From Diploscapter coronatus (taxonomy: Eukaryota > Nematoda > Chromadorea > Rhabditida > Rhabditidae), in the NCBI GenBank assembly GCA_964036155.1, contig OZ038423.1:24505249-24569248 (forward strand): a DNA stretch of 64,000 nt, read 5' to 3'. Shown one piece after another: positions 55,658-64,000 of this stretch. Under the pieces are notes generated by a model. It saw only the letters and a program-made list of their open reading frames with translations. It ran no database searches and was not told the origin of the DNA. Position 1 is the stretch's first letter, and every line of letters begins with the position of its first letter. Position numbers and translations under genes: made by a program.

Positions 55658-58600
55658 CTATCTCCTTTTCAGGTTGAGCATTTTTAGCGTTTTCTGCATT
55701 AAAGCACCCCGGACCGGTTTTTTCGGGCCTCCCTCTCTTTTCGATGATCCCAAAGTCGAATTTCTAGAAAGTACGGAAGCGGGAATGGCTTGGAGAGAAG
55801 AGGTAGAGCCTAAACTTTTAAAAATTATCAATTTTCTACATTCAAAAATTTAGCAGAAGTTAATAAAAAAGATAGTATTTTTGAAAATTGTGTGATGTGG
55901 TAAAAATATTTAACAATGTAAATAGCGAAATTTTATAGAAAAAGCTAACGACGTGCTAATTTTTAGAATTTCTACCATTTTCAAAGATCTTCTGTCTGGC
56001 CTTGGAAACTTCATGGGCGGTGGGTAAAGGCTTGCTGGAAAGTTGCGAGGTTCCAAATTTGGCCTGTCTTCTTCGGACTTCTCTCGGCGCTTTAGCGTCA
56101 GCTATCAGAGCCTGGAGATTTCATATAACCCTTTCAAAGAAAGATTTCATACGTCTCTTCTTTGAAAATAAGTATTTCATATATCCTTATTTTAAGAAAG
56201 ACCTTCATACATATCCTTACCATTTTTGGGGCCGCATCGCTTTCCTTGGACTTGACGATATTCTTTGAAATCTTCTTTGTGAGTCGATTGAATCGGTCTT
56301 CCTGAAAGTAGGAATTCGTATATTTTTCAAAGGGGATTTCATATATCGAAATTTCAAAAACCCCTGCCTCTTCTTTCTTGCACCGGAAGAACGCCTCCTT
56401 CCAAGTCTCGTCGTGGTGACTGGTGTGGTCTTTGTAGTTCTTTTCCACGAATATTCTCCAGAGCTCATCAGAATCTTCTTCCAGATACTGAAAGTGGGTT
56501 ATATGGAGTCTCAAAGGAAAGGGATTTCATAAAATCCATAAGTCAGTCCTACCGGATTAACCCGTTCGATATGAACCAGTTGTTGAGGAGAACACTTGGA
56601 GAGGATAGGCTTGAGGATCTCATAGGGGATATCGCCAGTTTCCTCGATAGCTGAAAAGAGAATTTCATATATTATTCCTAAGGGGTTTCATATGTCCCTC
56701 AAAGAAAGACTATATATTCTTTAAAAAATTGATTTCATGAATTCTCTACCTCCAATATTGTTCGTCAGCACCTTGATGCACATGGAGAATAGAGTCGGGA
56801 TTTGCTTTCCGAAGGTTTCACCCTGAAAATTGGCTCTTTGAAAAAAGAGAAAGTCAGAAAACCTGAATTTTCTTTCGGCCAGCGAAAACTCGGATTCGGT
56901 CCTTTCGAGGTTTGAACATCTTTTCTTCGTTGAAATCTGGGAATTGAATTTTTTGGACTTCATAAAAATCATAAAACACGTCATGAATGAAATTTAAAAA
57001 AAAAATCAATAAATTTAGAAAAATAACTTTCTTACTAGCCATGTCGTCGTCACTATCTTGTTTTGGCTGCTGTATCTGGCTTAATTTCATGGAAGTCCCA
57101 GATCCAGAATAGGCTTGAGGTTGGCTCGAAGGCCGGTAGGCGGGGTCGATCTGGAAATTTTCGTTTTCCTCAATGTCTTCGTCTTTTAATTTTAAAAAAT
57201 CACATTTTTATAAGAAACTTTTATTTCAAATTTCTATGATTATCTTTTAAAATTTGCATAAAGAGTACTTATTTAAATTTAGTAATTTTTGAAGTTTCTA
57301 CCTCCGGCAAATATCCGCTGAAATCGAGCTGCTTCTTGGACTTTTTGTGCTTTTTCTTGTGCGACTTCGCGGATTTAGTGTCGGCCATCGAAAGTAGGTT
57401 TCCGAATGCGGAGTCTTCGGGAGAGGTATTTATCTCAAATTTGAAAATAAATCATTTTAAAATAAAAAATCCTAACCTTGATAACTTTAGCCTTCTTCTC
57501 TTTCGGTTCTTTCTGCTCTTTCTGCTGCTGATATGTAGATGAACACTCGGGAGGTGTCGCATCTCGTTCCCTTTTGACTTTGATCTTCTTCTTGATTATT
57601 TGAGGGGAGGGAGACCTTTCTCTTTCTTCGGAATCCTGGGCGTAGGCCTGAAATTATTTTATCTAAATTGATTTTGAGTTTAATAGTTTAGTAAACTAAA
57701 ATTTGAATAGTTAAAATGAAAATAATACCTGTTCAACAGGCTCCCTTTCGACTTTGATCTTCTTGCGGACAACTCCCGGACTCGGGAATCTCTCTTCTTC
57801 TTGATCATAGGCCTGAAATTATATTCAAAATGTTTCATTTTAGATTAGTTTTAAGTTTGGTTTAAAATTTCTAATAGAAATTAACTTGTACCTGATCGAT
57901 CGGCTCTGATTTTATGAGGACTTTTTCCGGAGCGACAATTTCCTTCTTTATTTTCAGCGGTTCGACGACTTTTGAAGAGGCGGGTCTGAAAAGATCAAAA
58001 TTTACAAATTTTCCAAAAATAATACAAAAATTAGTCTTACGGCTCTTTTTCCGGAGTGATGATTTCCTGTTTGACCCGAATCGGCTCGTAGCGGGGTGAG
58101 GATGGTGATCTGGTTTTGGGGGGTTCAGGTTCACTGAGGAAAAAAATTAGAATTTCCAAAAAAAAAAAATTGAAATTTTCATAGGCTACTTTTGAATATA
58201 TCAGGGCTTTTAAAAATAGCATCTATTAAAAGGATTACGGTATCTCCTCGTTGATTTCCTTCTGGGCCTGTACCATATGGCTGCGCTTTTCTTTTCGCGA
58301 CATGACCCCGCTTTTCTTCGCTATTTGCTTCCATTTTTCTACGAGAGTGGCCGCTTGATCACCGAATTCATCATGATCTTTGAGACTAAAAAATTGCCAA
58401 TTATCGTAATTTTGAAAAATAGGGATGCTGTAATTGCAATAATCCATGAAGAAGGAGGGATAAGAGGATAAAGAATTTCAAAGCTATAAATTACAGTAAT
58501 TCTTAAGATTCATACCGGTTCACAATGCGCCCCACACCGGTTCCGGAAAGAATTTCTACCGTCATCGGCAAGTCGCCGAGTCTTCGGAGAGCGTGGCCTA

Positions 58601-58759
58601 TCTGAAATAGAAAAATTAGCATGACTACAAATTGGTCATCCTTAAAAATGACATCCAGAAATTTGAAATTTTGGAAGAGAGCAGTTTTACCTTCTTCTCA
58701 TTCTTGATATAGTCGATGTACTTCTCCACGGCGGCAATGACATCCTCCTCGCGAGGCAT
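55658..58759 (-). CDS. eloa: Elongin A (transcription elongation factor B subunit 3)
   Basis: A minus-strand multi-exon gene. Elongin A stimulates Pol II elongation and, with Elongin B/C and Cul5, ubiquitylates stalled polymerase. The start MPREEDVIAAVEKYIDYIK opens the TFIIS N-terminal-like domain (ALRRLGDLPMTVEILSGTGV, ATLVEKWKQIAKKSG). A basic linker of repeated exons follows. Then come the Elongin-C binding BC box TLFSMCIKVL and the F-box-like YEILKPILSKCSPQQLVHI, then DSDELWRIFVEKNYKD. The C-terminus reads VRGALMQKTLKMLN. The ATG is one base after a TTACAG acceptor, and the gene sits 205 nt behind KRI1, suggesting operon processing. Four introns carry TTCATATATCC-type repeats, and the intron 56302-56367 has a GC donor (GAG|GCAGGG). 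Confidence 0.92.
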
Positions 58760-58964
58760 ACTGTAACCGACTCGCCTCCTGGAATACCGAGTTTTATAAC
58801 AATAATCTTAAAAATCAAAGATATTTCAAAGTTTCGAAACTTTGTGAACTTTCAAAAATAAAAAAAAAATATGAAGATAAAGTTTATTGTAACAGAACAG
58901 TCCAACAACGTTAACAATAAAGATAATAAAATTCGTTAAGAAAGAAAGAAATTCTCCTAAAAAA
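58760..58964 (-). promoter_or_regulatory. Intercistronic region KRI1-Elongin A (operon-like)
   Basis: The 205-nt gap contains a minus-strand AATAAA (58883-58888, 77 nt after the KRI1 stop), then a T10 run and U-rich sequence, then TTACAG directly before the Elongin A ATG. This is the layout of a nematode operon with 3' cleavage followed by spliced-leader addition. Confidence 0.6.
58883..58888 (-). terminator. Poly(A) signal of KRI1
   Basis: AATAAA on the minus strand, 77 nt after the KRI1 stop codon. Confidence 0.6.
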
Positions 58965-63148
<4,184 letters not shown>

Positions 63149-64000
63149 TTTGGATCGATGCGCCAACTGCAAAATCGATATTATCGAAAAATGACGAAAA
63201 ACGCCAAACAAAGAAAGTAAAATTCTAAAAGAGGGCATAGCTGACGCCTTTAGGACGCCCTTTCGGAGCATCATTATGACGTCAATTAGCGCTATCGAAA
63301 TGTGAAATTTACGAAGTGCAGGAAAATTAAAAAAACAGCGGAAAAACGAAAAAGTCGGTGTGAATACAAAGAAACGCGTCGAGTGCGCTCCAATGATAAC
63401 CGCTGGGCGAAAAGTCGGTAACTCTTTTGAATTGACCCGACTCACGGCCCTACGAACCTTATGCTTTCGAAGCGTCCTACGCCTATTCCGGAATAAAGGG
63501 AATCGAAATAAAAATCGAAGGAAATGAAGAGTACAAAAGGAAAACGAAAATGAGTAATGTGCGGCGCTCAATTGCCAAAACAGCAGTCAGGATTTGTGCG
63601 ATTGAGAACGATGCACAACGTCGCAGAAAGATTGTAGATGGGCGGGGCCAAGACCCAAGGCTCAACCGTAAAGAACATAAGGCCATGGACTTCCCAATTT
63701 CCGTCATTCGTATCGTCTGTTCTCATCGGGAACGGTGATCTATTTTAGAGCTCCGAAATTTTTTAGAACTTCAGTCCAAAAATCCCCGAATTTTCTAGAT
63801 TCCCTGATTCTCTTCGTCTTAGAGGCTTACAATTAGTTCATAGTTCGCGGGCTTTTTTTAAGGAAATAGTATGATCTAGAAACAAAAAAGCCTGCGAACT
63901 ATGACCTAAAATCTTCGAAAATTGCTACAAATGTTAGGCACTGTACATTATTGAACTTGTATAGTTTTTCGCTTTTAAAACTAAATAAAGATTCTCAATT
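63149..64000. other. Upstream region of KRI1
   Basis: Promoter side of KRI1. No additional gene is supported; open frames at 63550-63738 (plus) and 63483-63707 (minus) have no splice or family support. A hairpin occupies 63835-63905. Confidence 0.5.
63835..63905. repeat. Inverted repeat (short hairpin element)
   Basis: The left arm TTCATAGTTCGCGGGCTTTT and the right arm AAAAGCCTGCGAACTATGA are near-perfect complements around about 30 nt. The loop contains GGAAATAGTATG, the motif that recurs in the non-coding DNA. It may be a small MITE. Confidence 0.6.

Noticed and set aside
63550..63738. Plus-strand open frame of 62 codons upstream of KRI1
   Set aside because: Overlaps an equally long minus-strand frame in the KRI1 promoter; no conserved features or splice support.

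Overview
This is nuclear DNA of a nematode. The genes are compact and rich in short introns, most of them roughly 40-120 nt, AT-rich and ending TTTTAG, ATTTAG or TTTCAG. Several start codons sit 1-12 nt behind a splice-acceptor-like AG, as expected for spliced-leader trans-splicing. The gene content is also nematode-like: serpentine chemoreceptors of the sre/srab type, a nuclear receptor with a CNGCKTFF P-box, and a receptor guanylyl cyclase. It is not C. elegans, because a clear NELF-E homologue is present and C. elegans is reported to lack NELF. I built the gene models by hand from splice sites and reading frame. They are inference, but the exon phases close in every model I summed.

Plus strand, 1-29.2 kb: a tiny Mnx/HB9-class homeobox gene (407-1253); two paralogous seven-transmembrane receptor genes (4061-5749 and 7528-9043); a type I membrane protein with EGF-like repeats (9552-11941); a full ABCA-type transporter of about 12 kb (13890-25927), with a young antisense RTE-type LINE in its first intron; a small secreted orphan (26712-27216); and MMADHC, a cobalamin-trafficking protein (27544-29197).

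29.5-41.5 kb: a fatty acid amide hydrolase on the minus strand (29519-32634), NELF-E on the plus strand (33414-34739), and a nuclear hormone receptor on the minus strand (35180 to beyond 41491). About 8 kb of gene-poor sequence follows (41.5-49.8 kb). It holds inverted repeats, purine-rich tracts and a tRNA-like SINE, and probably includes the upstream part of the receptor gene.

Minus strand, 49.8-63.2 kb: a receptor guanylyl cyclase with altered metal-binding residues (49858-55016), Elongin A (55658-58759) and KRI1 (58965-63148). KRI1 and Elongin A lie 205 nt apart, head to tail, with a poly(A) signal between them, and look like an operon.

The most notable signal is in the introns. Three introns of the EGF gene are small terminal-inverted-repeat elements flanked by 8-9 bp target-site duplications, and the duplicated bases supply the splice sites. 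Removing each element restores an uninterrupted EGF-like coding sequence. Introns in unrelated genes across the window also share recognisable sequence families: ATTTCATATATCC-type, GTAATTA/TAATTACC-type and TACCAAAATGG-type. At least four introns use GC-AG splice sites, several with donors that look like the element ends (GGCAAY). Together this suggests that the genome gained introns from DNA transposons (introners).
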